Source: Phycisphaeraceae bacterium (GTDB lineage Bacteria > Planctomycetota > Phycisphaerae > Phycisphaerales > SM1A02). From it: 64,000 nucleotides of DNA. The stretch lies in assembly GCA_015709595.1 (NCBI GenBank), contig CP054178.1, positions 1,803,205 through 1,867,204 of the forward strand, written 5' to 3'. A model generated the notes under the pieces. The model saw nothing but the letters and a program-made list of their open reading frames with translations. It made no database searches and was not told the origin of the DNA. Both the position numbers and the translations under genes were made by a program. Of the stretch, positions 36,214 through 43,794 are shown one piece after another. Positions within the stretch are counted from its first letter, which is position 1, and the number at the start of each line of letters is the position of its first letter.

Positions 36214-37413
36214 ATGACGACTACACCCCTGCCGGATCACCTCCGCATGCCGCATCTGCGGCCGATCCAGCCCATCGGGCTGCAGAAAGACGGCAAGCAG
36301 TTTGTCGCCCTGCGCGACCCGCAGATGCTGTGCAAGCAGACCATGGTCATCCCCGTGCAGGCGATGCCGGTTCTCCAGTTTTTCAGGGGCGAGGAGGATC
36401 TGGACGCCATCGCCCAGCGCCTCAAGGCGCCGGTGGAGCAGCTGGCCGCGCTGGTCCAGGGGCTGGACCAGGTGGGGCTGCTCTGGGGTCCGACCTTCGA
36501 GCGGCTGGAGCGGGAACTGAAGGAGGAGATCGCCACGCGCGGCGCGTACCCGATGGGCGCGGCGGGGTCGCTGGGCGAGTCCGCCGAGCAATGCCGCAAG
36601 CGACTCGACGCCTGGCTGGCGGAGACGGACGACCCGGAGCTGGATGAGCCGGTCCGCGGGCTGGTGGCGCCGCACCTCGATTACGAGCGCGGCTGGCCCA
36701 ACTACGCGGCGGCGTATCGCTGCATCGAGCGCGTGGAACGGCCCGACCGAATCGTCATTCTCGGCACCAACCACTTTGGTCTGGGAGACGGGGTGGTGCT
36801 GGCGGAGCATGGCTTCGAGACACCGCTGGGGCGCGTCAGCTCCGACGTGGGCATCGTCAGCGCCATGATCGAGCGGCTGGGCAAACCGCTGATCATCGAC
36901 CAGCTCGACCACATGCCGGAGCACTCGGTGCAGCTGCACCTGCCGTGGCTCCAGCACCGTTGGGGCGATGTGCCGATGGTGGCGGCGCTGGTGCCCGATC
37001 CATTGGCGCCGATGGTGGAGGAGGACGGCGAGCGCGTCACCGGCGAACGGTTCGTCGAGACGCTGCGCGAGGTGCTCGACGCGGCCGGCGGGCGCACCTT
37101 CTTCATCGCTTCCGCCGATCTGAGCCATGTGGGTCCGCAGTTCGGCGAGCCGCGCCCCGTGGATGACCAGCGGCGTCATGACGTCGAGCTTCATGACCGC
37201 GAGATGATGGCCAAGTTCCTCACCGGCGACGCCGAGGAGTTCCTCGGCGCCATGCGCTGGTGCAACAACCCCACCCGCTGGTGCAGCGTGGGCAACATGT
37301 CCGCCGCCCTGATGCTGGCCAGGCCCGCGGGCGTCGAACTCATCGACTACCGCCAGGCGGTGGACGAGCAGGGCATGGTGCTGGTGAGCAGCGCGGCGAT
37401 GGCGATGTTCTGA
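36214..37413 (+). CDS. MEMO-family protein (AmmeMemoRadiSam system protein B) with N-terminal extension
   Basis: Residues about 145-395 form the MEMO fold: GLVAPHLDYERGWPNYAAAY, RIVILGTNHFGLGDGVV, LDHMPEHSVQLHLPWLQHRW and FFIASADLSHVGPQFGEP carry the His and Asp residues that line the extradiol-dioxygenase-like site. The first 140 residues look like a separate domain with a winged-helix-like IAQRLKAPVEQLAALVQGLDQVGLLW. The radical SAM and AMMECR1 partners of the usual gene trio are not here. The biochemical role of MEMO proteins in bacteria is unsettled. dtd lies 50 bases downstream and may be co-transcribed. Confidence 0.85.
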   Translation: MTTTPLPDHLRMPHLRPIQPIGLQKDGKQFVALRDPQMLCKQTMVIPVQAMPVLQFFRGEEDLDAIAQRLKAPVEQLAALVQGLDQVGLLWGPTFERLERELKEEIATRGAYPMGAAGSLGESAEQCRKRLDAWLAETDDPELDEPVRGLVAPHLDYERGWPNYAAAYRCIERVERPDRIVILGTNHFGLGDGVVLAEHGFETPLGRVSSDVGIVSAMIERLGKPLIIDQLDHMPEHSVQLHLPWLQHRWGDVPMVAALVPDPLAPMVEEDGERVTGERFVETLREVLDAAGGRTFFIASADLSHVGPQFGEPRPVDDQRRHDVELHDREMMAKFLTGDAEEFLGAMRWCNNPTRWCSVGNMSAALMLARPAGVELIDYRQAVDEQGMVLVSSAAMAMF

Positions 37414-37462
37414 TCGCAGCCCCGTCTGACTCGGACAACAGGGACAGGGAAGCGGCACAGGC

Positions 37463-37912
37463 ATGATCGCGGTCGTTCAGCGCGTCGCCGAGGCCTCGGT
37501 GGAGGCGCCCGAGTCGGACCACCGGGCCGCGATCGGCGCCGGACTGTGCGTGCTGCTGGGCGTCGAGGTCGGCGACACGCCCGATCAGGCCGACTGGATG
37601 GCGGACAAGATCGCGCGGCTTCGCATCTTCCGCGATGAGGCGGGGCGAATGAACCGCTCCGTGCTGGATGTCGGCGGCGGCGTGCTGGTCATCAGCCAGT
37701 TCACGCTCGCGGGCGATGCGTCGCAGGGGCACCGCCCCAGTTTCACCAAGGCCGCCCCTCCCGACGCAGCCCAGCCGCTCTACGAGCGGGTCGCCGCGCG
37801 CCTGCGAGATGTCCACCAACTCCCGGTGGGAACGGGCGTCTTCGGCGCGATGATGCAGGTGCGGCTGACCAACGACGGGCCGGTGACGATCATCCTGCGA
37901 AGCGGCCGCTGA
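37463..37912 (+). CDS. dtd: D-aminoacyl-tRNA deacylase
   Basis: The 149-residue enzyme hydrolyses D-amino acids from mischarged tRNAs in trans. It has the two signature elements that form the active site across the dimer: [17 protein letters not shown] and the C-terminal [11 protein letters not shown] (the GP-containing segment; usually NxGPVT). [14 protein letters not shown] is a standard start at 37463. Length is normal. It lies downstream of the MEMO gene and before the structured intergenic region. Confidence 0.95.
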   Translation: MIAVVQRVAEASVEAPESDHRAAIGAGLCVLLGVEVGDTPDQADWMADKIARLRIFRDEAGRMNRSVLDVGGGVLVISQFTLAGDASQGHRPSFTKAAPPDAAQPLYERVAARLRDVHQLPVGTGVFGAMMQVRLTNDGPVTIILRSGR

Positions 37913-38328
37913 TGGGCGATCGTCCGGTTCCGCCCCACACCTCCGTCGGAGAAAGAGTCACGGAAAGAAATGAGGGCCCGACGCAGACACAAGTGTCGCG
38001 CCGGGCCCCTCGTGGGGGGGGCACAGGTTGGGGAGGGCGGGGATTCCACCGACCTCTCCATGATAGCCGCTTTCAGCGGCGTTTCATTCCCCGGAAGGGG
38101 GAAAAAGGGCCCGGCGCTGGAACCTGAGTAGCGTCGGGCCCCTCGTGGGGGGGGCAAGTGAACGCCGATTGGCCAGCAGCCAGTCGGCATTGGCTATCCG
38201 CATCATGCCATCCAGCGGTTCCACACTCCACGAACTTTTTTCTTTTTTTGTGAAACGCGGATGAATGGGGGACATGGGAGAATCGGATTGTGACTGCAAG
38301 TCGTTGTCAAAAAAAGAGATACGATCAA
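37913..38328 (+). other. Structured intergenic region with two similar GC-rich hairpin units, candidate ncRNA
   Basis: Two units, at 37974-38023 and 38107-38156, each form a long hairpin (GGGCCCGACGC with GCGCCGGGCCC; GGGCCCGGCGCT with AGCGTCGGGCCC). Each ends with the same 3' motif GGGCCCCTCGTGGGGGGGGC plus A. The left and right arms differ between units in a partly compensatory way. A GCCGCT/AGCGGC hairpin at 38066-38080 lies between the two units, a GCCGATTGGC/GCCAGTCGGC hairpin at 38164-38188 follows the second, and T-runs follow at 38236-38249. No coding frame is plausible. Whether the transcript comes from the plus strand (downstream of dtd) or the minus strand is unclear; a terminator or attenuator role is also possible. 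Confidence 0.5.
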
Positions 38329-39072
38329 TCACGACCGCTCCGCCAGTTTCGCCATCACCGCCTGCATGTCGGACCAGACCTTGGCGCGGGTGTCCACCGT
38401 GTAGTTGCGCAGCAGGTAGGCGGGGTGGAACGTGGGCATGACGGGGATTTCCACATCCCCGTCCCGCCAGACGTGCCAGGAACCACGCAGCCGCGTGATC
38501 CCCTCATCCGTCTGCAGCAGCAGCTTCGAGGCGGGTCCGCCCAGCGTCACGATCACCCTGGGCCGGATGATCCGGATCTGCTCGACCAGGTACGGCCCGC
38601 ACCGCGCTACCTCGTCCGGCAGGGGGGTGCGGTTGCCCGGCGGGCGGGCCTTGAGCACGTTGGCGATGTACACGTCCGCCCGCCGCATCTTCATCGCGGC
38701 GATGATCTCATCGAGTTTCTGCCCCGCCCGGCCCACGAAGGGCCTGCCGGTCTCATCCTCCTGCTCACCCGGGGCCTCGCCCACGAACATGAGGGCCGCT
38801 TCGGGGTTGCCCTCGCCGAAGACGATGCGTTTGTACCCCGTGGCCGTGGTGCAGTGGGGGCACTCGGCGGCGTGACGGGCCTCGAGAGCCGCCAGTAACG
38901 CCGCCTTGTCGGACAGGTCACTCACGGGTGGGGAAGCAGGAGCAGCCGAAGCGGGCGCCGCGACCACGGCGGTCTCGGAACCGATGGGAACGAAGTCCAC
39001 GCCCAGCATCAGGCACGTCTTGAGTTCCTGGCGGGCGGAGCGGAGCGTCATGGACATGTCGGAAGCAGCCAT
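38329..39072 (-). CDS. Uracil-DNA glycosylase, family 4 (UdgA type), lacking one usual Fe-S ligand
   Basis: The 247-residue protein removes uracil from DNA. A non-conserved leader of about 65 residues precedes the domain. The domain shows ECPHC (Cys71, Cys74), the motif GEAPGEQEDETGRPFVGRAG, NVLKARPPGNR with Pro-rich loop, Cys158 in EVARCGPYL, and the catalytic HPAYLLR. Family-4 enzymes bind a 4Fe-4S cluster through four Cys; the third one, normally in NVxKCRPP, is Ala142 here. The cluster may be absent, three-coordinate or use another ligand. ATG 39072 was chosen; an upstream TTG is unlikely. Confidence 0.88.
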   Translation of the reverse strand: MAASDMSMTLRSARQELKTCLMLGVDFVPIGSETAVVAAPASAAPASPPVSDLSDKAALLAALEARHAAECPHCTTATGYKRIVFGEGNPEAALMFVGEAPGEQEDETGRPFVGRAGQKLDEIIAAMKMRRADVYIANVLKARPPGNRTPLPDEVARCGPYLVEQIRIIRPRVIVTLGGPASKLLLQTDEGITRLRGSWHVWRDGDVEIPVMPTFHPAYLLRNYTVDTRAKVWSDMQAVMAKLAERS

Positions 39073-39133
39073 GCGGGCATGGTACCCGCCCAACCGAACA
39101 ATGTACCAAGTACATTTTTCGGGGCCTCAGCAC

Positions 39134-40924
39134 TCAGCACTCGACCCCCTCCCGCACCAACTCGCCCCGCAGAATCAGCGGCCCCGAGCCCGTCACCCGC
39201 ACGGGCAGGATGCGGCCGACCAGATCGTCGGGCGACACGCCCTCCGGAGCGTCGAAGGCCACGATCAGGTCGCCGCCCGTGCGGCCGGTCATTTGGATGC
39301 GCGGCGATTCCGCGGCCGCGGGCTGCCAGCGCAGTTCCACGCGCGACGCGGTCTTCGCGCCCAGCACGCTCACGCCTTCCACCAGCACTTCGACGGTGCG
39401 GCCGACCTGCTCGGCGTGGACCTGCGCGCCGATGGCCGACTGCACCCGCAGCAGTTCGTTGTTGCGGCGGCGCTTGATCGCGTCGGGCACATCATCGGTG
39501 AAGCGGTCGATCGCCACCGTGCCGGGGCGGGGCGAGTACTTGAAGATGAAGCAGTTCTTGTATCGCACGCGCTGAAGCAGGCGTTTGGTCGCCTCGAAGT
39601 CCTCATCCGTCTCAGTGGGGAAGCCCACGATGATGTCGCCCGCGATGGAGATGTCGGGCATGATCGCACGAGCGCGGTCGATGAAGTCGAGGTACTCCTC
39701 CACCGTGTAGCCGCGGTTCATGAGTTTCAGGATGCGGTTGGAGCCCGACTGCGCCGGCACGTGCAGGTATCGGCAGATGCGGGGGGAATCGGCCATCACG
39801 CGCAGGGCCTCATCGGTGAAGTCGCGCGGGTAACTGGTCACGAAGCGCAGCCGCCGCAGGCCGGGCACCTCCTCGTGAATCCGGTGGAGCAGGTCGGCGA
39901 AGGTGGTCACACGTGAAGAGCGAGCCGCGACCGTGAGGGAGCGGTTCAGGTTCGGATCACTCGTCCAGCCGTCCGCTCCCTGACGGTCGCGGCTCACTTG
40001 CTGGTGGTCGCGGCTCACTTGCTGGTGGTCGCGGCTCACTTGCTGGTGGTCGCGGCTCACTTGCTGGTGATCGCGGCTCACTTGCTGGTGATCGCGCCTC
40101 GCGCTGGCCTTGAAGAACCCCAGCCCCGGGCCGATCTGCGGCGCCTCGCGCCCATCGGCCGTCATCGCTTCGCCATGCACGTACACGTAGTGATTCACCG
40201 TCTGCCCGAGCAGGGTGATCTCGATCACGCCCGCATCCACCAGCCGCTGGCACTCATCGACGATGGCGTCGGGCGGGCGATGCACCTCCGCCCCGCGGGT
40301 GCGCGGCACCACGCAGTAGGTGCAGAACTTGTTGCACCCGCGCGTGATGCGAACGTACGCGCTGCGCCGCGCGGCGGGGGATGACCCATCCTCCGCCGCC
40401 TCCAATCCGCGCTCGGGGTCGAAGGCGCGGCTCAGGTCGAGCAGTTCCAGGTTGTCCTCCGCCGCCGCCAGCGTGCTGCTGCGCCGATGGTTGTCGCCCT
40501 GCAGGGCGATGCGCTCGGCGCGGCTCACGTGCTCGGTCTTCATGGCGTTGTCGAGCAGCAGGGGCAGTTTGTCCAGTTCGCCCGGCCCGCACATCAGGTC
40601 CACCTGCGGGTACTTCGTCATCATGCCCGCGCCGTCGCGCTCGGCCATGCAGCCGATCACCCCGAGCACCACATTGCGGCCGCGCTCCTTCTCCTTGCCC
40701 ACGATGCCCATGCGGCTGAGCACCTTGTTTTCCGCCTGCTCGCGCACGGAGCAGGTGTTGTAGATGATGACATCCGCCGCGCTCGCGTCGCGGGTGAAGG
40801 TGTATCCCAGCGCGCCCAGCTGGCCCCGGACGAGTTCCGAGTCCAGTTCGTTCATCTGGCAGCCGAAGGTCTCGAGGTAGACCCGCTTCGACCGCCCGGA
40901 GATGGTCGGTTGCACGGTGGTCAT
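39134..40924 (-). CDS. miaB: tRNA-2-methylthio-N6-dimethylallyladenosine synthase with repeat insertion
   Basis: MiaB adds the methylthio group to i6A37 of tRNAs with two Fe-S clusters. The N-terminal UPF0004 domain has Cys22 (FGCQMNELDSE), NTCSVREQAENKV and VIGCMAERDG; the radical SAM motif RGCNKFCTYCVVPRTRG and the C-terminal TRAM domain are intact. At 596 residues it is more than 100 longer than usual. About 65 extra residues (roughly 270-335) come from dispersed repeats: five tandem heptads of SRDHQQV type and two family C elements, all in frame. A second extension lies before the radical SAM motif. Flanking catalytic segments look undisturbed, so the enzyme is probably functional with an added surface loop. 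Confidence 0.92.
   Translation of the reverse strand: MTTVQPTISGRSKRVYLETFGCQMNELDSELVRGQLGALGYTFTRDASAADVIIYNTCSVREQAENKVLSRMGIVGKEKERGRNVVLGVIGCMAERDGAGMMTKYPQVDLMCGPGELDKLPLLLDNAMKTEHVSRAERIALQGDNHRRSSTLAAAEDNLELLDLSRAFDPERGLEAAEDGSSPAARRSAYVRITRGCNKFCTYCVVPRTRGAEVHRPPDAIVDECQRLVDAGVIEITLLGQTVNHYVYVHGEAMTADGREAPQIGPGLGFFKASARRDHQQVSRDHQQVSRDHQQVSRDHQQVSRDHQQVSRDRQGADGWTSDPNLNRSLTVAARSSRVTTFADLLHRIHEEVPGLRRLRFVTSYPRDFTDEALRVMADSPRICRYLHVPAQSGSNRILKLMNRGYTVEEYLDFIDRARAIMPDISIAGDIIVGFPTETDEDFEATKRLLQRVRYKNCFIFKYSPRPGTVAIDRFTDDVPDAIKRRRNNELLRVQSAIGAQVHAEQVGRTVEVLVEGVSVLGAKTASRVELRWQPAAAESPRIQMTGRTGGDLIVAFDAPEGVSPDDLVGRILPVRVTGSGPLILRGELVREGVEC
39921..39997. repeat. Inverted pair of family C repeats inside miaB
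   Basis: One copy at 39921-39944 reads CGAGCCGCGACC, GTGA, GGGAGCGG on the plus strand. The other, at 39973-39997, is its inverted partner with CAG-type centre (GTGAGCCGCGACC, GTCA, GGGAGCGG on the minus strand). They are 28 bases apart and both are translated as part of MiaB. Confidence 0.75.
39986..40090 (-). repeat. Five tandem 21-bp units inside miaB
   Basis: Five contiguous 21-bp units run without spacers from 39986 to 40090; four are identical and the fifth differs at one base. On the minus strand each unit is GTGAGCCGCGACC followed by ACCAGCAA and encodes the heptad SRDHQQV. The first 13 bases are the left half of the family C repeat, which the array abuts and overlaps at 39973-39997. 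Confidence 0.9.
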
Positions 40925-40967
40925 GGCCGGTCAGGATGGTACGCCGGTCATTTCGAGCGACCCCTGT

Positions 40968-41741
40968 TTACGATGCGGCCATTCCGACGCGATCGGCCCG
41001 ATCCGCCAGCGTCACTTCGCAGACCTGCGCCAGCGTGACCGCGTCTCCGCTCCGGTGGGCGGCGTGCAATGCGATCAGGTCCGCCTCCAGTTCCTCGCGC
41101 CACGGGCCGGGGTCGGGCCAGTAGGATGAACTGCGGGCACGACCCAGAAGACCCTCCAGCGTGTAGATGGCGTCATTGCGGAACCGGAGCCGCCTGACGT
41201 TGATGAAGTGCCCCGTCCGCGCGGGGTCGGCGGCCCGTTCACGGCGCACGATACGGCCGGCGGCCTCCGCGGCGTCCTGGGCGCGTCGGACGACGCGTTC
41301 GAACCACTCCGCCGGCGCATCGCCCGGCTCGCGGACGTTCCACAGCAAGGCGAGCCGCCCGCCGGGGCGCAGGATGCGGTGGAACTCAGCCAGGGCGCGG
41401 GGGGCGTCGAACCAGTGAAAGGACTGGGCGCAGGTGACGATGTGGGCGAAGCCGTCGGGCAGCCCGGTGGCCTCGGCGCGCCCGTCGCGGTAGTCGATGC
41501 CGAGCGGCTCGCGTTGCTCCGCTTCAGCGGCGGCGCGGCGCATGGCCTGTCCGGGCTCGATGGCGATCACGCGGGCGCCATGCCGGGCCAGCAGTCGGGA
41601 GAGGATTCCGGTGCCGCTGCCGACATCGATGACCATGGCCGGAGGCGCAAACCCGTCCAGCACGACCCGCACCGCCTGATCGGGGTAGGCGGGTCGATGT
41701 CGGGCGTACTCGTTCGTGCGCGAGGCCCAGAAGCCGGTCAC
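40968..41741 (-). CDS. Class I SAM-dependent methyltransferase
   Basis: The protein of about 257 residues has motif I VIDVGSGTGILSRLLA, motif II VIAIEPGQAM, the FAHIVTCAQSFHWFD segment and FHRILRPGGRLALLWNVRE, typical of Methyltransf_11 enzymes related to yeast TMT1-like and plant salicylate-type families. The substrate is unknown. An in-frame GTG at 41792 would give 274 residues but lies in the loop of the terminator hairpin of the upstream subtilase gene. The GTG at 41741 (TGFWASRTNEYARHRPAYPD, the real domain start) is therefore preferred. No clear ribosome-binding site precedes either. Confidence 0.8.
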   Translation of the reverse strand: MTGFWASRTNEYARHRPAYPDQAVRVVLDGFAPPAMVIDVGSGTGILSRLLARHGARVIAIEPGQAMRRAAAEAEQREPLGIDYRDGRAEATGLPDGFAHIVTCAQSFHWFDAPRALAEFHRILRPGGRLALLWNVREPGDAPAEWFERVVRRAQDAAEAAGRIVRRERAADPARTGHFINVRRLRFRNDAIYTLEGLLGRARSSSYWPDPGPWREELEADLIALHAAHRSGDAVTLAQVCEVTLADRADRVGMAAS

Positions 41742-41764
41742 GTCGCCGGGCGTGTCGCGGGTTG

Positions 41765-41802
41765 AAAAAAACGATGCGTCGGCTTCAGGCACGACGCATC
41801 GT
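41765..41802 (-). terminator. Rho-independent terminator of the subtilase gene
   Basis: A perfect 10-bp stem (ACGATGCGTC at 41771-41780, GACGCATCGT at 41793-41802) with a 12-base loop is followed on the minus strand by seven T. It lies 29 bases after the subtilase stop. Confidence 0.9.
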
Positions 41803-41830
41803 AGGAATGCCGCGGATTCGGGGATGTTCC

Positions 41831-43477
41831 TTACGGGCCGGTGACGATCACCTCAACCCAGGCGGTCCACTCCGAGGGGCCGGCCCGGTTGACGGATCGG
41901 ATGCGGTAGCGGTAGTGACCCGCGCCGGGGTTGTCGATCATGGTCACCTTGTTGCGGCCCGGGCGGTTCACGTTGATCCAGTCCACCCAGGCGGCCCCGT
42001 CGCGCCGCTGACGCTGCACGAGGAATCGGTTCTCGTTGCTGGAGTTGTCCGTCCACTCCATGAAGGCGCGTCCGTCCTGCAGGTCCGTCAGCACGGGCGT
42101 GCCGGGAACGGCGGGAACCACCGTCTGATCACGCAGCGCCCGGTAGGCGTTGGGCACCGACCGATAGATGGTCTTGCCGTTGAGCGCCGCGACCTTGCGC
42201 CTCGAGTTGAGAATCCGGGTGCGGATGCGGGTGGTGTCCCACGTGTACTGGCTGGCCAGAAGCACCGCCAGCCCGGTGACGTGCGCAGCAGCGGCGGAGG
42301 TGCCGTTCACCCACACGTAGCTGCCCAGCCGGTGCGTGGAGAAGATGCTCACGCCCGGAGCGCCCATGTGAACGGTGTTGGCCCCGTAGTTGGAGAAGAA
42401 GGCCAGCTGGTCGTTGTTGTTGGTGGCGCAGATGGAGATGACATTGCCCACCTGGTATGACGCCGGGTAGAAGGGGTTGACATCGTTGTTATTGGTGTCG
42501 TTGCCCGCCGCGGCGATCACCAGGTGCGTGCCCACCAGGGCGGTCAGGGCGTCCAGGAACGACTGGGAGAAGTCGTATCCGCCGAAGCTCTGGTTCGAGA
42601 ATCGCACGTTCTTGGCGGCGGCGTACTCCATGGCGAGAATCACGTCCGACACCAGCCCGCCGTTGGCCCCCAGCACGCGCAGGATGACCATCTGGCACCG
42701 CCACGCCACGCCGGTGATGCCCACGCCGTTGTTGCCGCGGGCGCCGATGATGCCGGCCATCAGCGTGCCGTGGCCCGTCATGTCGGTGGGGTTGCCGTCG
42801 TCGTCGTAGAAATCCCAGCCGTTCACGTCGTCGATGTAGCCGTTGCCGTCATCGTCGATGCCGTTGTTGGGGATCTCACCGGTGTTGACCCAGATGTTGG
42901 CGGCCAAGTCCTCGTGATCGAGCTTGGCGCCGGAGTCGATGACCGCCACCGTGACCGAGGACGACCCCGTGTTGACGTCCCAGGCGTCGAACATGTCCAG
43001 GTCGGCGTCGGTCTTGCCGCTCACGCCGCGGATGTTCTGGCCGAAGTTCTCCAGCCCCCACTGGTTGCTCAGGTTGGGATCGTTGGGTTCCGCGGTCGGC
43101 CGGACCACGAAGTTGGGCTCGGCGTACATGACCGCGTCCACCCCGCGGAGCAGCTGCACGGCCACCTCCACGTCAAGCAGGGTCGAGATGCGCTCCAGCC
43201 CCGGCACCACGCGGTAGGCGGTGAGTCGCTCGCCGCCCACCATGCCGCGAACGATGGCCTTCTCTTCCTCGCTGACGCCTTCGTGGAAGCGGATCAGCAG
43301 GGTGTAGGGGTCGAAGCGCAGCAGCGGATCACGCTCCAGCGCCAGTTTGCCCGCTCGCGCGAGGTCGTTCACGTTGTTCGAATGAACCATCTGCCCCTGA
43401 ACCGACCCCGCTGCCGTGACGCCGACCAGCGTCGCCACGGTCGCCACCCGAAGCGCGCAGTTGCGTCGAGTCCTCAT
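41831..43477 (-). CDS. Secreted subtilisin-like serine protease (S8) with fibronectin III-like tail
   Basis: The 548-residue precursor has a signal peptide (ALRVATVATLVGVTAAGSVQG). A propeptide with an inhibitor I9-like fold (YTLLIRFHEGVSEEEKAIVRGM) follows, and then the peptidase S8 domain. The catalytic triad is visible: Asp in VAVIDSGAKLDHEDLAANIW, His in DMTGHGTLMAGIIGA and Ser in WVNGTSAAAAHVTGLA, with the oxyanion Asn in VIAAAGNDTNNND. The last 90 residues (VLTDLQDGRAFMEWTDNSSNENRFLVQRQ) resemble a fibronectin type III domain. It acts outside the cell or in the periplasm. ATG 43477 has CAGGAGA upstream, and a clear terminator follows. Confidence 0.92.
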   Translation of the reverse strand: MRTRRNCALRVATVATLVGVTAAGSVQGQMVHSNNVNDLARAGKLALERDPLLRFDPYTLLIRFHEGVSEEEKAIVRGMVGGERLTAYRVVPGLERISTLLDVEVAVQLLRGVDAVMYAEPNFVVRPTAEPNDPNLSNQWGLENFGQNIRGVSGKTDADLDMFDAWDVNTGSSSVTVAVIDSGAKLDHEDLAANIWVNTGEIPNNGIDDDGNGYIDDVNGWDFYDDDGNPTDMTGHGTLMAGIIGARGNNGVGITGVAWRCQMVILRVLGANGGLVSDVILAMEYAAAKNVRFSNQSFGGYDFSQSFLDALTALVGTHLVIAAAGNDTNNNDVNPFYPASYQVGNVISICATNNNDQLAFFSNYGANTVHMGAPGVSIFSTHRLGSYVWVNGTSAAAAHVTGLAVLLASQYTWDTTRIRTRILNSRRKVAALNGKTIYRSVPNAYRALRDQTVVPAVPGTPVLTDLQDGRAFMEWTDNSSNENRFLVQRQRRDGAAWVDWINVNRPGRNKVTMIDNPGAGHYRYRIRSVNRAGPSEWTAWVEVIVTGP

Positions 43478-43794
43478 GGCTGAATCTCCTGTCTGTCTCG
43501 AAACGATCTCACAGCGACCCGGAAAAGGCCCACCTTTCCTCACGGTCCAGCCCCAATATACACCGGTCACCCCTGGGTTGAAACACAATCCGGCAAAGAA
43601 CTTGCGGCGAACCGGGGCGATTTCTCACGTCAAAGCCCGTCAAACCCCCTCCCTTGGCACGGTTCGCGCCAGCCCGGATGACGCCCGGGGCCTGATAACC
43701 ATGCTCTCGCCCTGTTCCATGTCGCGACGCCGCCCGTCGCTTGCGGAATCCAGTGCGGCGCGTGACCCGAGCCATCCAGTACAATCCGCCCGCC
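43478..43794. other. Divergent intergenic region between the subtilase gene and comM
   Basis: About 317 bases between divergent genes. It contains a candidate subtilase promoter at 43555-43583. No coding frame is convincing, and I cannot point to a comM promoter. Confidence 0.4.
43555..43583 (-). promoter_or_regulatory. Candidate promoter of the subtilase gene
   Basis: On the minus strand TTTCAA (43578-43583) and TATATT (43555-43560) are 17 bases apart. The -10 element fits sigma70 well, the -35 weakly. The leader would be about 70 bases. Confidence 0.35.

Noticed and set aside
39986-40090. Possible CRISPR-like array
   Set aside because: The five 21-bp units are contiguous without spacers and lie in frame in miaB; no cas genes are near.
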